Shown: positions 6,956-15,157, numbered from the stretch's first letter. The stretch: 27,307 nucleotides of DNA from Bacteroidetes bacterium GWA2_31_9b (GCA_001769005.1 MENE01000043.1:12396-39702); one strand, 5' to 3'. The notes: generated by a model not told the origin, from the sequence alone. Numbers and translations: made by a program.

Positions 6956-8365
6956 TTAAAGCCAACGCCATGCTAAAATCATAATCAAAAAAATACTACC
7001 ATAAACTACAGGAATCAGGTAAAATGATTTTGTTGACTTTTCAAGACCTTGTTTTTGATTTATTAACTTAACTACTTTAATACTCAACCCTATACCAATA
7101 ACTATTACCAAAGTCAAAAGTAGCGAGACGACAAAATTTAACCAAAATGGATTCTGTTGTAAAACTATCTCCTCATCAATAATTTTTTGGGCAGTAGAAA
7201 CACCTGTTATATCATCAAAAAGATGTTCAAAGTAAGGGATTCTGGAAGTTGATTTTAATATTGATTTATCAATATGAGCAGCTGCTATAATTGGAATAAA
7301 TGCAATTCCATATTTTAGAAAGTATTCTTTAATTTTTATCGTCTTTCCTATAAGTCTCGAAATTAAAAACGGCACAAGCCATATAATCAAAGGAATTATT
7401 GCGAAAATTATTGACCCTTTAATAAAACCACCAATAAAATTATTGTTTTGTGAAAATGGGGTTAAAATCAAATTGGGAATAAAACCAAGAAATTTATCAG
7501 TCACGCTCCATTCCGACCAAATTTCGGAAATGACAAATCCTGAAACCACTAACACAAAAACCATTTCAGCCATTTTCAAAGGTTTCAGCCGAAATAGGTC
7601 GTTGGCAAAACCAATGTAAGTGAGATGTGGATTTGGTCTGTTTTCATTTGGTTGTGATTGGTAACTACTACATGTTTTTAGACAACCAGCACACAAAATG
7701 CACCTAGAATTATCTGTAATGTTAGCAGGATACAGGTCAACGCCACAACTCTTATAGTTTAAATTATATTGATACTTTTTGTGTATACATGATTTATCCT
7801 TGCAAGTAGCACAAACGTTTTTGTCTTTTACCCGCCAACCAAGAAATGAAAGCCGTGAATACAACCCCAATAAATATCCAACAGGGCATACATAACGGCA
7901 AAAAGTATTCTTTTCATAAATGCTCCCAACAAGGATTGAAACACCTACAATTGCCAAAAGATAAATTGCCATAAAGAATGGATTGCGATGTATGGCAAAA
8001 CCTTGAATTCCAACAAAGAGTATTAAAATGTAGAAAACAGTAATTGCCCAACCCGATAGTAACCATTTTGGACGTTTCCGTTTTAAGCCAATTTTGGCAA
8101 AGAATGTAGTAATTATTTCAACGGGGCAAATCATACACCAAATTCGACCAAAGAAAATAGCGAGGACAATTATTACAGGCCACCAATACGACCAAACAAT
8201 CAAATTACCTAAATTAGTATTCCGCAACTCTCTTAAAAAAGCAGCATCTGTTGAATAAGCAGCAAGCCCTGTAATAATTAAAATAACATAAGCCACTAAT
8301 GATAGGTATTTCAGAGAAACTGGCATGAATGACCAGCTGATAGCCCGGCTTATTTGTTTAAGCAT
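6956..8365 (-). CDS. NapH/NosR-like membrane polyferredoxin
   Basis: This 469-residue membrane protein has about nine hydrophobic helices. Cysteine motifs are CMICP (C77, C80), CRYVCP (C156, C160), a mixed group C185, C188, C193 and C207, and a classic ferredoxin motif C222-x2-C225-x2-C228-x3-C232. This pattern belongs to the NapH/NosR/CcoG group, which passes electrons between quinol or cytoplasmic donors and redox enzymes at the membrane. It is longer than NapH (about 290 residues), with a C-terminal half of further helices and a histidine (H364) in a hydrophobic stretch, a possible heme or quinone contact. It is the last gene of the operon, 29 bases after the hemerythrin-like lipoprotein, its likely partner. 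Exact substrate and direction of electron flow are unknown. Confidence 0.82.
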   Translation of the reverse strand: MLKQISRAISWSFMPVSLKYLSLVAYVILIITGLAAYSTDAAFLRELRNTNLGNLIVWSYWWPVIIVLAIFFGRIWCMICPVEIITTFFAKIGLKRKRPKWLLSGWAITVFYILILFVGIQGFAIHRNPFFMAIYLLAIVGVSILVGSIYEKNTFCRYVCPVGYLLGLYSRLSFLGWRVKDKNVCATCKDKSCIHKKYQYNLNYKSCGVDLYPANITDNSRCILCAGCLKTCSSYQSQPNENRPNPHLTYIGFANDLFRLKPLKMAEMVFVLVVSGFVISEIWSEWSVTDKFLGFIPNLILTPFSQNNNFIGGFIKGSIIFAIIPLIIWLVPFLISRLIGKTIKIKEYFLKYGIAFIPIIAAAHIDKSILKSTSRIPYFEHLFDDITGVSTAQKIIDEEIVLQQNPFWLNFVVSLLLTLVIVIGIGLSIKVVKLINQKQGLEKSTKSFYLIPVVYGSIFLIMILAWRWL

Positions 8366-8394
8366 AGCGTTTGATGATATTTGTTTGAGATTGT

Positions 8395-9126
8395 TTATAG
8401 TTTAGGCGTGAATAGGGACAACTCGTAAATACCAAGTTGTTTTTCGATATTGGCTACTTTTTCGACCATAGTATTAAAACCGTCTTCGCCAAAAAGTTTA
8501 TGCTCCTTTTCCTCAAATTCTTCGCCTAGGGCAAAATATTCATTTTTAGAAACAATTTTCCGTATTGCGGGGAATAATATCGTGTCTTCTCGTGCTTCAT
8601 GGGGGCGGTACATTCCATTGAAATCGTTAAGCAATTTTATCAGTTTTTGACTTTCATTTGAATCTGTAATTGATTTCATTTTTCCGAATTGTATTATCTG
8701 GTCGGTTAAGATACGCCCCACTTTGTGTTGCGAACGTAATACCTGTACCAGATCGGTTAACTTGTTGGCTTTTTCGAACCGGGGAAATAGAAAATCCTCT
8801 TCCAGTTTTTCGTGGTAATCTTCAATAAAAGCCCGGATAATCTGCGCAGAATCCTTCAGTACTGCTAAATCGAATTGTTCATTATTTAAAATATGCAGCC
8901 TGCATGTATCGTAAATAAGTAAAATGCGGTTCAAAACACCATGCTCACGCATCAGGTCTTCCGAAGGTGATACTTCTTGTTCGCCTTCTTCCGTGCAAGC
9001 AGTTACTAAGCCCATACCTGTAATACCGGTCAATGTGCCTAAAATAATGCCTTTTTTAAGAAAATCCCGTCTGTTGTTTTTGGAATCTTTGACGGGATAT
9101 TGTTTGTTTTTACTGTAAGTTTCCAT
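8395..9126 (-). CDS. Tat-exported hemerythrin-like lipoprotein
   Basis: This 243-residue protein starts with NNRRDFLKKG (17-26), a near-perfect twin-arginine signal, then a hydrophobic stretch and the lipobox VTAC with Cys44. It should fold with its metal inside, leave by the Tat system and be lipid-anchored outside the cytoplasm. The rest is a helical HHE/hemerythrin domain: ligand candidates are H62 (REHGVL), H105 and E109 (HEKLEE), H134 (SQHK), H176 and E180 (HEARE), plus H209, enough for a di-iron site. Such proteins bind O2 or act on NO or peroxide; which applies is unknown. Residues just after Cys44 are acidic (TEEGEQE), somewhat like Bacteroidota surface-export signals. It lies 3 bases after doxX. 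The stretch is richer in G+C than its surroundings. Confidence 0.87.
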   Translation of the reverse strand: METYSKNKQYPVKDSKNNRRDFLKKGIILGTLTGITGMGLVTACTEEGEQEVSPSEDLMREHGVLNRILLIYDTCRLHILNNEQFDLAVLKDSAQIIRAFIEDYHEKLEEDFLFPRFEKANKLTDLVQVLRSQHKVGRILTDQIIQFGKMKSITDSNESQKLIKLLNDFNGMYRPHEAREDTILFPAIRKIVSKNEYFALGEEFEEKEHKLFGEDGFNTMVEKVANIEKQLGIYELSLFTPKL

Positions 9127-9129
9127 AAT

Positions 9130-9582
9130 TCAAGTTTTTGATGGTTTATAAATTTTTGAATCTACAGACCATTTCCCTGTCCCGTAAATCAATAAATAAA
9201 CTAATAGAAGTGTCATGGCAAAATCGGTCCTGGATTCGTGGGCCATAGCCCAAATTCCTTTGTTCAAAAGAATTGGGATTTTGGTGGTAACCAGTGCTGT
9301 TGCCATTATGATAAGTAAAGGAATGGATGCTAACCTGGTCAGTAAACCAATTAACACTAAAACCCCGCAAATCATTTCAAATGTGGCAACAAATGCTGCC
9401 AGAAACTCAGGATTGGAAAATCCTATTTTTTCAAATCTTGCAGCACCTACCAATTCAGGAAACAAATACTTTTGAATCCCTTCAGAAAGGAAAATCAAGC
9501 CTACAATTATTCGCGGGAGAATTGAACGATTATCATTTACACTACTTAAAATGATACTGCTTAAGTTTCTAAATGTATTCAT
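9130..9582 (-). CDS. DoxX family membrane protein
   Basis: This 150-residue protein has four hydrophobic helices and the DoxX-family layout: GLIFLSEGIQKYLFPE at 28-43, FVATFEMICGVLVLIGLLTR at 64-83, and a final helix with LLVYLLIYGTGKWSVD. DoxX proteins are small inner-membrane proteins tied to thiol, sulfur or oxidative-stress redox systems, with a demonstrated complex in mycobacteria (SodA-DoxX-SseA). Most members have no assigned reaction. Here it lies 11 bases after the permease gene and 3 bases before the hemerythrin gene, so translation is probably coupled. Its role in the operon is inferred only from this context. Confidence 0.85.
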   Translation of the reverse strand: MNTFRNLSSIILSSVNDNRSILPRIIVGLIFLSEGIQKYLFPELVGAARFEKIGFSNPEFLAAFVATFEMICGVLVLIGLLTRLASIPLLIIMATALVTTKIPILLNKGIWAMAHESRTDFAMTLLLVYLLIYGTGKWSVDSKIYKPSKT

Positions 9583-9593
9583 AGTAAGATTTT

Positions 9594-10367
9594 TTAAATT
9601 AATCCCAAACCCAAAGCAACAGATATAAGCATTAGCATAATCGCAACCAAGACCTGGATAAACCGCAATGTTATTTTTTTAAGTAATCTGCTACCAATGA
9701 ATGCACCTGTAATTGCCGCTAATGTAGCCGAAATGAGCAAAGTAAGATTTTCGTGCAGATTCGATGCTGTAAATCTTGAAGCATAAACCGAAAGTCTTGT
9801 AAAATCAACCAAACAGGCAATTACAACGCCCGTTGCAATATAGGCTTCTTTTGATAATCCGCTCTTAATAAGAAATGCACTACGGATTGCCCCCTGTATT
9901 CCCGTTAAGCCACCAAAGAACCCGCTTAAAATGCCGCCTGCCATAAGTTTGTTTCTGTTAAATTGAATTTTTTGAATTGAAGGTGCAATCTCAATAATTG
10001 AGAAAATAATTAAAAGGATTGCAATAATTAATTTCACAGGTGTTATTTCAAATTCTTTACCCCAAATCTGGTATTGAAAAATTGAAGGTAAAACTGTTAT
10101 TTTGAGAAGTAACCATGCTCCAATAAATGATGCTAAAATTGCCGGGATGCCAAACCTTAACAAAACAGCTTTATCGGTATTTTTACCAACCAAAGCAATC
10201 TTAAAAAGGTTGTTTGAGAAATGCACTACGCCTGTTAGTGCAATTGCAATATCAATGGGAAAGAATATTGCAAATACAGGAGCTAAAATAGTTCCCAATC
10301 CAAATCCTGAAAAGAATGTAAGAACGGCAGTGAAAAAGGCTGCCAAACAAATAATTACGATTTCCAT
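9594..10367 (-). CDS. TauE/SafE (TSUP) family permease
   Basis: This 257-residue protein has about eight membrane helices and the TSUP family repeats: FFSGFGLGTILAP at 18-30 and GGILSGFFGGLTGIQGAIRS at 143-162, the glycine-rich signature of each half. TSUP proteins move sulfite, sulfonates or related organic anions across the inner membrane; the substrate cannot be read from sequence. It is the first gene of the tight four-gene run that continues with doxX, hemerythrin and polyferredoxin. A -7 promoter motif lies 25 bases before the ATG, and the AraC gene is 80 bases upstream, so the run probably starts here and may be controlled by that regulator. Confidence 0.87.
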   Translation of the reverse strand: MEIVIICLAAFFTAVLTFFSGFGLGTILAPVFAIFFPIDIAIALTGVVHFSNNLFKIALVGKNTDKAVLLRFGIPAILASFIGAWLLLKITVLPSIFQYQIWGKEFEITPVKLIIAILLIIFSIIEIAPSIQKIQFNRNKLMAGGILSGFFGGLTGIQGAIRSAFLIKSGLSKEAYIATGVVIACLVDFTRLSVYASRFTASNLHENLTLLISATLAAITGAFIGSRLLKKITLRFIQVLVAIMLMLISVALGLGLI

Positions 10368-10391
10368 TATACTACTATTTTATTACTAATA

Positions 10392-10399
10392 CAAAATTA
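10392..10399 (-). promoter_or_regulatory. Candidate promoter of the TSUP-DoxX-hemerythrin operon
   Basis: The minus strand reads TAATTTTG, a full match to TAnnTTTG, ending 24 bases before the permease ATG. The -33 region is weak (no clean TTG), which would fit a promoter needing an activator such as the AraC protein encoded upstream. Confidence 0.5.
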
Positions 10400-10447
10400 G
10401 GTAGCATTCAGAAGAGAACCGTGGTATTAAAAGATAATAAAATGGTA

Positions 10448-11278
10448 TTATTGAAAATACTTACTCCTGAATTGTGCAGGGGTTATTTTTTCATGTTTTT
10501 TGAAAAATTTCACAAAATTAGATGGGTCGTTGAACGAAAGTGTATAAGTAATTTCGTTCATAGTATTGTCGGTATGCAGGATATATCTCTTGGCTTCCAA
10601 TAATAATTGTGAAGTAATAAGCTCGCTTGCACTTTTACCTGAATGTTTACGGCAAATAATATTGAGGTTTTGTGGAGTTGTATTTAACAACCCGGAAAAG
10701 TCGTTGACTTTATGCAATCTGGGACACTCTTTTACAAGTAAGTCCTGAAATTTTTCGAATGTTGTAACCGGAACATTTTTTTCCTGTGATTGTATTTCTG
10801 CCAGTTGCAACATTTTTGCAAAGAGAGCCCTCAAGTAACCATGTATGATATGAGTTGAATAAACCGAGTTTTCGGAATATTCCTGTAATAATTCATTAAA
10901 TATTGCTTCGGGATTGTAGTTGTTGGGAATCGGAATTCTGAATTTTTCTTTCAATTGGCGGTATAAGTTAATGATATCTGTTTCTTTCAGGTTGTCGAAA
11001 AAATTAGCCTTAAACAGAATTACAAAACCTTTAGGAATATCTGTAAATTGCCAGTAATGCAATTGACCGGGTTTGAGAAAATAAAATTCCGGGGTCGAAA
11101 TCATGTATTTCTCAGTCTCAATCCAATGAAAACCTTCTCCGGCGCTTAAAAATATCAGTTCATAATAGTCGTCATGCTTATGGGGTGATGTTTTCTTTAT
11201 TTTCTCTTTAAATCGTGATATTTTAAAAGTTAATCCTTCATCAAGTTTATTTTTTATGTTAATGAGGTTGTTTTCCAT
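10448..11278 (-). CDS. AraC family transcriptional regulator
   Basis: This 276-residue protein has an N-terminal cupin-like sensor half (HKHDDYYELIFLSAGEGFHW at 33-52) and a C-terminal double helix-turn-helix at about 180-275. The second recognition region is the family signature SFNDPSNFVKFFKKHEKITP followed by AQFRSKYF. The first half probably binds a small ligand; the second binds DNA. The stop is 80 bases before the permease start with a separate promoter between, so it could either lead the operon or act on it. Neighbour control is the usual pattern for this family and is the best guess for its target. Confidence 0.9.
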   Translation of the reverse strand: MENNLINIKNKLDEGLTFKISRFKEKIKKTSPHKHDDYYELIFLSAGEGFHWIETEKYMISTPEFYFLKPGQLHYWQFTDIPKGFVILFKANFFDNLKETDIINLYRQLKEKFRIPIPNNYNPEAIFNELLQEYSENSVYSTHIIHGYLRALFAKMLQLAEIQSQEKNVPVTTFEKFQDLLVKECPRLHKVNDFSGLLNTTPQNLNIICRKHSGKSASELITSQLLLEAKRYILHTDNTMNEITYTLSFNDPSNFVKFFKKHEKITPAQFRSKYFQ

Positions 11279-11282
11279 ATTT

Positions 11283-11290
11283 CAAAGATA
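11283..11290 (-). promoter_or_regulatory. Candidate -7 element for the AraC gene
   Basis: TATCTTTG on the minus strand matches TAnnTTTG, but ends only 4 bases before the AraC ATG. Transcription would start at or inside the first codon, implying a leaderless message, a later start codon, or a chance match. Short inverted repeats (CAAAG/CTTTG, CCAA/TTGG) overlap it and could bind the regulator. Confidence 0.35.
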
Positions 11291-11419
11291 ACCAATTCTT
11301 TGTTGGTAGAGTGCGATGATATGAATTTTCAAAAATGATTTTTTTCTGAAATTTTTTCATTTTTTTTCATTTTAAGTTTTACATTGTTAGAGATTCTGTA
11401 AAAATTCGAACATATTTGT

Positions 11420-12115
11420 TTACCATGGTATTAGTTTTTTATCTCTGAAAAACTTTCCTGTTAATTCTTGCGAAGCTTCTGTCGCAAGCCATACTGGGGT
11501 TTCTGCACCCTTCTCAACGCCTCTGGAAGCACTTGCGCCACCCATATCTGTTCGCACCCATCCGGGACAAACGGCATTTACAGAAATGTTTTCAGAAAGT
11601 AATTCGCTTGAAAGCTGACGAGTAATGGCATTGAGTAATGTTTTTGAAACACAATATGCTGGAGCCCAACCTCCAACAGAATCTGTCATTGAACCTCCAC
11701 CACTTGACATATTAATTATTCTTGATTTGCTTTTCATGTATGGTAAAAAAGCTTTAATCACTCTCAAGGAACCTATACTATTCGTTGTTAAAGTGTTTAT
11801 AAGTATTTCATTGTTTTCCTGCAACATGCTTTTATCTTCATGATACATGATTGCTGCATTATTTATAAGTACATCTATTTTAATATTTCGTTTTGCAAAT
11901 TCACTTGTTGCACGGTCTATACTTTTTTCGTCGCTTATATCCATTAATAAACCATCAACTTCTGATTTCTCTAACCTCAATTTATTAACAGCTTGTTCAA
12001 GTTTGTTTTCATTACGTGCTGACATAATAATATGGTGCCCAAGTTTTCCAAGTTGTTTTGCAGTTTCAAACCCTATTCCTTTATTTGAACCTGTAATTAA
12101 TATTACACGTTTCAT
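11420..12115 (-). CDS. Short-chain dehydrogenase/reductase
   Basis: This 231-residue protein is a classical SDR. It has the nucleotide-binding TGSNKGIG at 8-15, NNAA at about 85-88, the catalytic serine in MSSGGG, and the YCVSK pair (Tyr and Lys spaced by three) at mid-protein, followed by VCPGWVRTDMGG. The arrangement resembles carbonyl reductases, which use NADPH on aldehydes, ketones or quinones. The substrate is unknown. It is the last gene of a three-gene run; the small membrane protein gene ends one base before its ATG, which points to translational coupling. Confidence 0.88.
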   Translation of the reverse strand: MKRVILITGSNKGIGFETAKQLGKLGHHIIMSARNENKLEQAVNKLRLEKSEVDGLLMDISDEKSIDRATSEFAKRNIKIDVLINNAAIMYHEDKSMLQENNEILINTLTTNSIGSLRVIKAFLPYMKSKSRIINMSSGGGSMTDSVGGWAPAYCVSKTLLNAITRQLSSELLSENISVNAVCPGWVRTDMGGASASRGVEKGAETPVWLATEASQELTGKFFRDKKLIPW

Positions 12116-12116
12116 C

Positions 12117-12500
12117 TTACTTAAATTTTTGCATTATTTCGTAAATATTTGGAAAACTGTTCATTGCTTTTATTGAAACAATAATTAGTATTATACTTAT
12201 AACAATTGTTCCTAGGGATTTTAAGAAAGGGAAAATCATAGCACAATAAATAAGCATACAAACAGCAATGATTATACTAATCAAGCCACCACACTGAATT
12301 TTATTTAACATCATTAAGTAACATACGAATACAATAATTCCAGATAAAATTAAAATATGCCCATTTAATAATAAATAAAGAAGTTCCTGGTCATATTTCC
12401 CTTTATGCTTAAGTAAAACAAAAATATCGTGCAGTATTCCGTTTCCGAAATACCACAGAGCAGAAATAAATACCCAATGAACAGATAATAACCATTTCAT
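12117..12500 (-). CDS. Small four-helix membrane protein, unknown
   Basis: This 127-residue protein is nearly all hydrophobic, with about four membrane helices, and no motif I recognise. It opens with MKWLLSVHWVF and carries two histidines in or near helices (HWVF, LHDIF). It sits between an F420-oxidoreductase-like gene and an SDR gene with one-base gaps on both sides, so it is surely co-expressed with them and probably works in the same redox-related process. I cannot name a function. The tight packing supports it being a real gene. Confidence 0.75.
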   Translation of the reverse strand: MKWLLSVHWVFISALWYFGNGILHDIFVLLKHKGKYDQELLYLLLNGHILILSGIIVFVCYLMMLNKIQCGGLISIIIAVCMLIYCAMIFPFLKSLGTIVISIILIIVSIKAMNSFPNIYEIMQKFK

Positions 12501-12501
12501 T

Positions 12502-13194
12502 TTAATTTACAATTTTAATATTGAATGCTCCGTTACTAGTTGCACCGTAAATACGCAACCATAAAGGTAAATACATTTCAGTTCCTCTTGCTGCACTTAT
12601 ATCGCCAAGGTCAATAATGTTTTTATCAATCCATCCGAATGATTTTAAAAGTCTTTTTACCTGATCTTTTGCATCTGAGTCGTTACCACAAATAAATGTG
12701 TTGTGATCGCCACTATTAATCATTAAAGGATTAACCATAAGTCCGCACCACATTGTATTTAATGCCTTAACAACTTTTACTGATGGTAATAACTTTTGAA
12801 TTTCTTCACCTAATGAATTTGTATTACTTAACTCGGGTAATAAACTTGGTGGCATACCTTTACTGAAATCTAAAGGATTTGAAATGTCAATTAAAATTTT
12901 ACCATTTAGGTTTTTTGCATTTGCGAGTTTTAAAACAGTTATACTATTTCCACCTTGTGTTACATTCAAAACGATTTCTCCAAAAGTTGCAGCTTCTTCA
13001 AATGTTCCTAGTTTAACAGAACTATTTTTTGTGTACCATTCACCAAAAGGAGGGTTGCCATAACTATCTTTTGCTGAGCTATTTAATTTTTCTGATACAT
13101 TTCGTGTACCAATCATTACATCATGTCCAAGTGTAATGAGCTTAGAAGCGTAAGTCTGACCTACTATTCCTGTTCCTAATACTGCTATTTTCAT
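12502..13194 (-). CDS. NADP oxidoreductase, F420-dependent-like family
   Basis: This 230-residue protein starts with a Rossmann fold: KIAVLGTGIVGQTYASKL (2-19), then IGTRN, where an arginine after the second strand fits NADP(H) rather than NAD. Later it shows ILIDISNPLDFSKGMPP and VVKALNTMWC, typical of the F420-dependent NADP oxidoreductase family (NADP_F420_reductase domain). Most bacteria of this phylum lack F420, so the real partner is probably a flavin or an unknown substrate; that is inference. It is the first gene of a three-gene run with one-base gaps. The upstream 259 bases hold its promoter, but I found no clean consensus. Confidence 0.85.
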   Translation of the reverse strand: MKIAVLGTGIVGQTYASKLITLGHDVMIGTRNVSEKLNSSAKDSYGNPPFGEWYTKNSSVKLGTFEEAATFGEIVLNVTQGGNSITVLKLANAKNLNGKILIDISNPLDFSKGMPPSLLPELSNTNSLGEEIQKLLPSVKVVKALNTMWCGLMVNPLMINSGDHNTFICGNDSDAKDQVKRLLKSFGWIDKNIIDLGDISAARGTEMYLPLWLRIYGATSNGAFNIKIVN

Positions 13195-13453
13195 ACTGCT
13201 CTAATTTAAATTTCTATTGAAAATATTTATTGCAAATAGTAAAACAGATAACCTGTAAAAAATGTTTAAAAAATTGGTTTTCAGGTAAATTAAGGTTAGA
13301 TAGTTTTATTTTCTAGCTATTTAAATATCGTACATTTAAAATGGTAAAATTTTTTCTTAACAAACTACAATAAAACCAAAGTACGGTACTGTTGAAGTCT
13401 TAATTCTTTTTAAATTTAAAAATGAGTAAGTATTTTTTAGAATTGAGTTGCTT

Positions 13454-14551
13454 TTATTTTGTTTTTTCCAGAACTATAGCATTAAATCTTTCTACTTCTT
13501 CCATTACTGGGCTATGTGCCGAGTTTTCGAATGTAAAAAATTCTTTTTGTGGTGCTTTTAATTGATCATAGAAGTCTATTGCTACTGAATACGGGGTTTG
13601 ATAATCATATTTTCCCTGAAAAATATAAACTGGCACTTGCATGCTGTCAATATCGTTAAACAGGTTTTTATTTATCACATCAGTCCAAAGATATTTAAGT
13701 GAAAACAAACTGCCTGGCATAAAATTCATTTTCTCTCCAAATGTGTATTCTTTTAAATCGAGCACCATTTTAATTACAGGCCACATTCCGGTCATTTCGT
13801 GGGTTACACCACCACCAAATTGTGTTACATAATTGCGCTCAACCATTAAATAATCTTGCCATTTATCAACACCTGCTAGTGAATCGGGGAAAGTAATTTC
13901 CGAAAGTGCTTTAATTGCTTTCTTGTTATTTTGTTTAATGGCTTGTTCTTTTACCCATTCAAACGAAATTTGTTCTCCTTTATATTGGTAACACACTTGT
14001 CCAATTCCAAAATATGCATGAAAAAGTTCAGGATATTGGAAAGCAGTTAGTATTCCTAAAAATGAACCCCACGAATGCCCCATGATATAAATTTTTTCCT
14101 GATTAAATCGTTTGGCTAAATATTCACTCAGCTCTTTTGTATCCGATATAAATTGATCCAGATTCATGCTTTCAACAGGAATGTTTTTAGAATAGGATTT
14201 TCCTGCTCCGCGTTGTTCCCAATATACCATTACAAAATCATTTTCAATAGTCTGGTTTGTAGCTTTCATAAATGCATATTCCGGGCTTCCCGGTCCGCCA
14301 TGTAGAAAAAGCATTACAGGTTTGGTGGCATCTTTACCACGAATTATAAGATACTGTTCTTGTCCGCCAAGCATTATTTTTTCAATTGTAGAAATACTTC
14401 CTGCAATTGTTTCGCCATTAAAATCTGTAATTGGTTCTGCTTTCCCTGGACTTTTAATCCAAAGACTAATTGCAAGAATTAAAAAAATTATTAATATTCC
14501 ACCAACGAAGTACATGAACACTTTTCCGATTTTTATTATCAATTTTTTCAT
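13454..14551 (-). CDS. Membrane-anchored alpha/beta hydrolase, prolyl aminopeptidase-like
   Basis: This 365-residue protein has an N-terminal membrane helix (about 11-32) that should anchor a catalytic domain outside the cytoplasm. The oxyanion motif HGGPG is at 84-88, the nucleophile motif GHSWGS puts Ser160 in place, and Asp316 (GKYD) and His346 (NSAHSP) complete the triad. HGGPG with GxSWG is the signature of proline iminopeptidases and relatives (peptidase family S33), which remove N-terminal proline or hydrolyse related esters and amides. The true substrate is open. It follows the multispan membrane protein gene by 33 bases on the same strand. Confidence 0.88.
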   Translation of the reverse strand: MKKLIIKIGKVFMYFVGGILIIFLILAISLWIKSPGKAEPITDFNGETIAGSISTIEKIMLGGQEQYLIIRGKDATKPVMLFLHGGPGSPEYAFMKATNQTIENDFVMVYWEQRGAGKSYSKNIPVESMNLDQFISDTKELSEYLAKRFNQEKIYIMGHSWGSFLGILTAFQYPELFHAYFGIGQVCYQYKGEQISFEWVKEQAIKQNNKKAIKALSEITFPDSLAGVDKWQDYLMVERNYVTQFGGGVTHEMTGMWPVIKMVLDLKEYTFGEKMNFMPGSLFSLKYLWTDVINKNLFNDIDSMQVPVYIFQGKYDYQTPYSVAIDFYDQLKAPQKEFFTFENSAHSPVMEEVERFNAIVLEKTK

Positions 14552-14584
14552 TTTCCAACTTACTTTTATAGTTAGTATTTCTTT

Positions 14585-15157
14585 TTAATCAACACTTAAT
14601 TTTTGTTTTTTCCTGCTATCAAAGTGCAGTAAAATTGATAAAATCATTAGAATTGCACTCATAAAAAGAGGAATAAAAAAATGTTTTTCTATCGGCAATA
14701 TAAGTCCAAGTGTTACTGCGCCTAAGGTTATTATTCCTGCAAAGATTGCGTATAAATTTGTTTTGTAAAACCAGGCATAAGGGAAAAAGTGTGCTCCTGT
14801 TATAATAACATATACCATTGCAAAATAATCAGGCATTTTAATAAGAGTAAAAATTAAAAATGGGAAATAAAATAACTGTGCAAAATTCAGCCAAAGGCCT
14901 AATGGTTGCAATGGATTATTCTTATTTGTCCAAATTGTTTTTACTATTTTGGAAAGCAATAATGCAAATGGCAGCATTAAACTTCCTACAATAAATGTTA
15001 AAATTGATTTATCATAAGCTTTAATGTTAAGTGTCCATATAAAAGCTATTGCTATCCAAATAATACTAGCAGATAGAATAAAATCAAGTCCATTTTTTGA
15101 TTTAACAGATAATTCAATTCGTAATTTGTCAAAGTTTTCTTGTGTAATCATTATCAT
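14585..15157 (-). CDS. Multispan membrane protein, possibly DUF7010-like
   Basis: This 190-residue protein has a short soluble N-terminus (about 25 residues) and then about six hydrophobic helices, ending in a basic tail (DSRKKQKLSVD). Length and layout, with GAHFFPYAWFYKT in the middle, resemble the DUF7010 family of uncharacterised membrane proteins, but I give that only as a suggestion from memory. The start could be the ATG at 15157 or the one two codons later. It precedes the alpha/beta hydrolase gene by 33 bases and is probably in the same transcript. Confidence 0.7.
   Translation of the reverse strand: MIMITQENFDKLRIELSVKSKNGLDFILSASIIWIAIAFIWTLNIKAYDKSILTFIVGSLMLPFALLLSKIVKTIWTNKNNPLQPLGLWLNFAQLFYFPFLIFTLIKMPDYFAMVYVIITGAHFFPYAWFYKTNLYAIFAGIITLGAVTLGLILPIEKHFFIPLFMSAILMILSILLHFDSRKKQKLSVD

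Noticed and set aside
13241..13300. Short inverted repeat (ACCTG / CAGGT) upstream of the three-gene run.
   Set aside because: Arms of only five bases at long spacing are expected by chance in this sequence.
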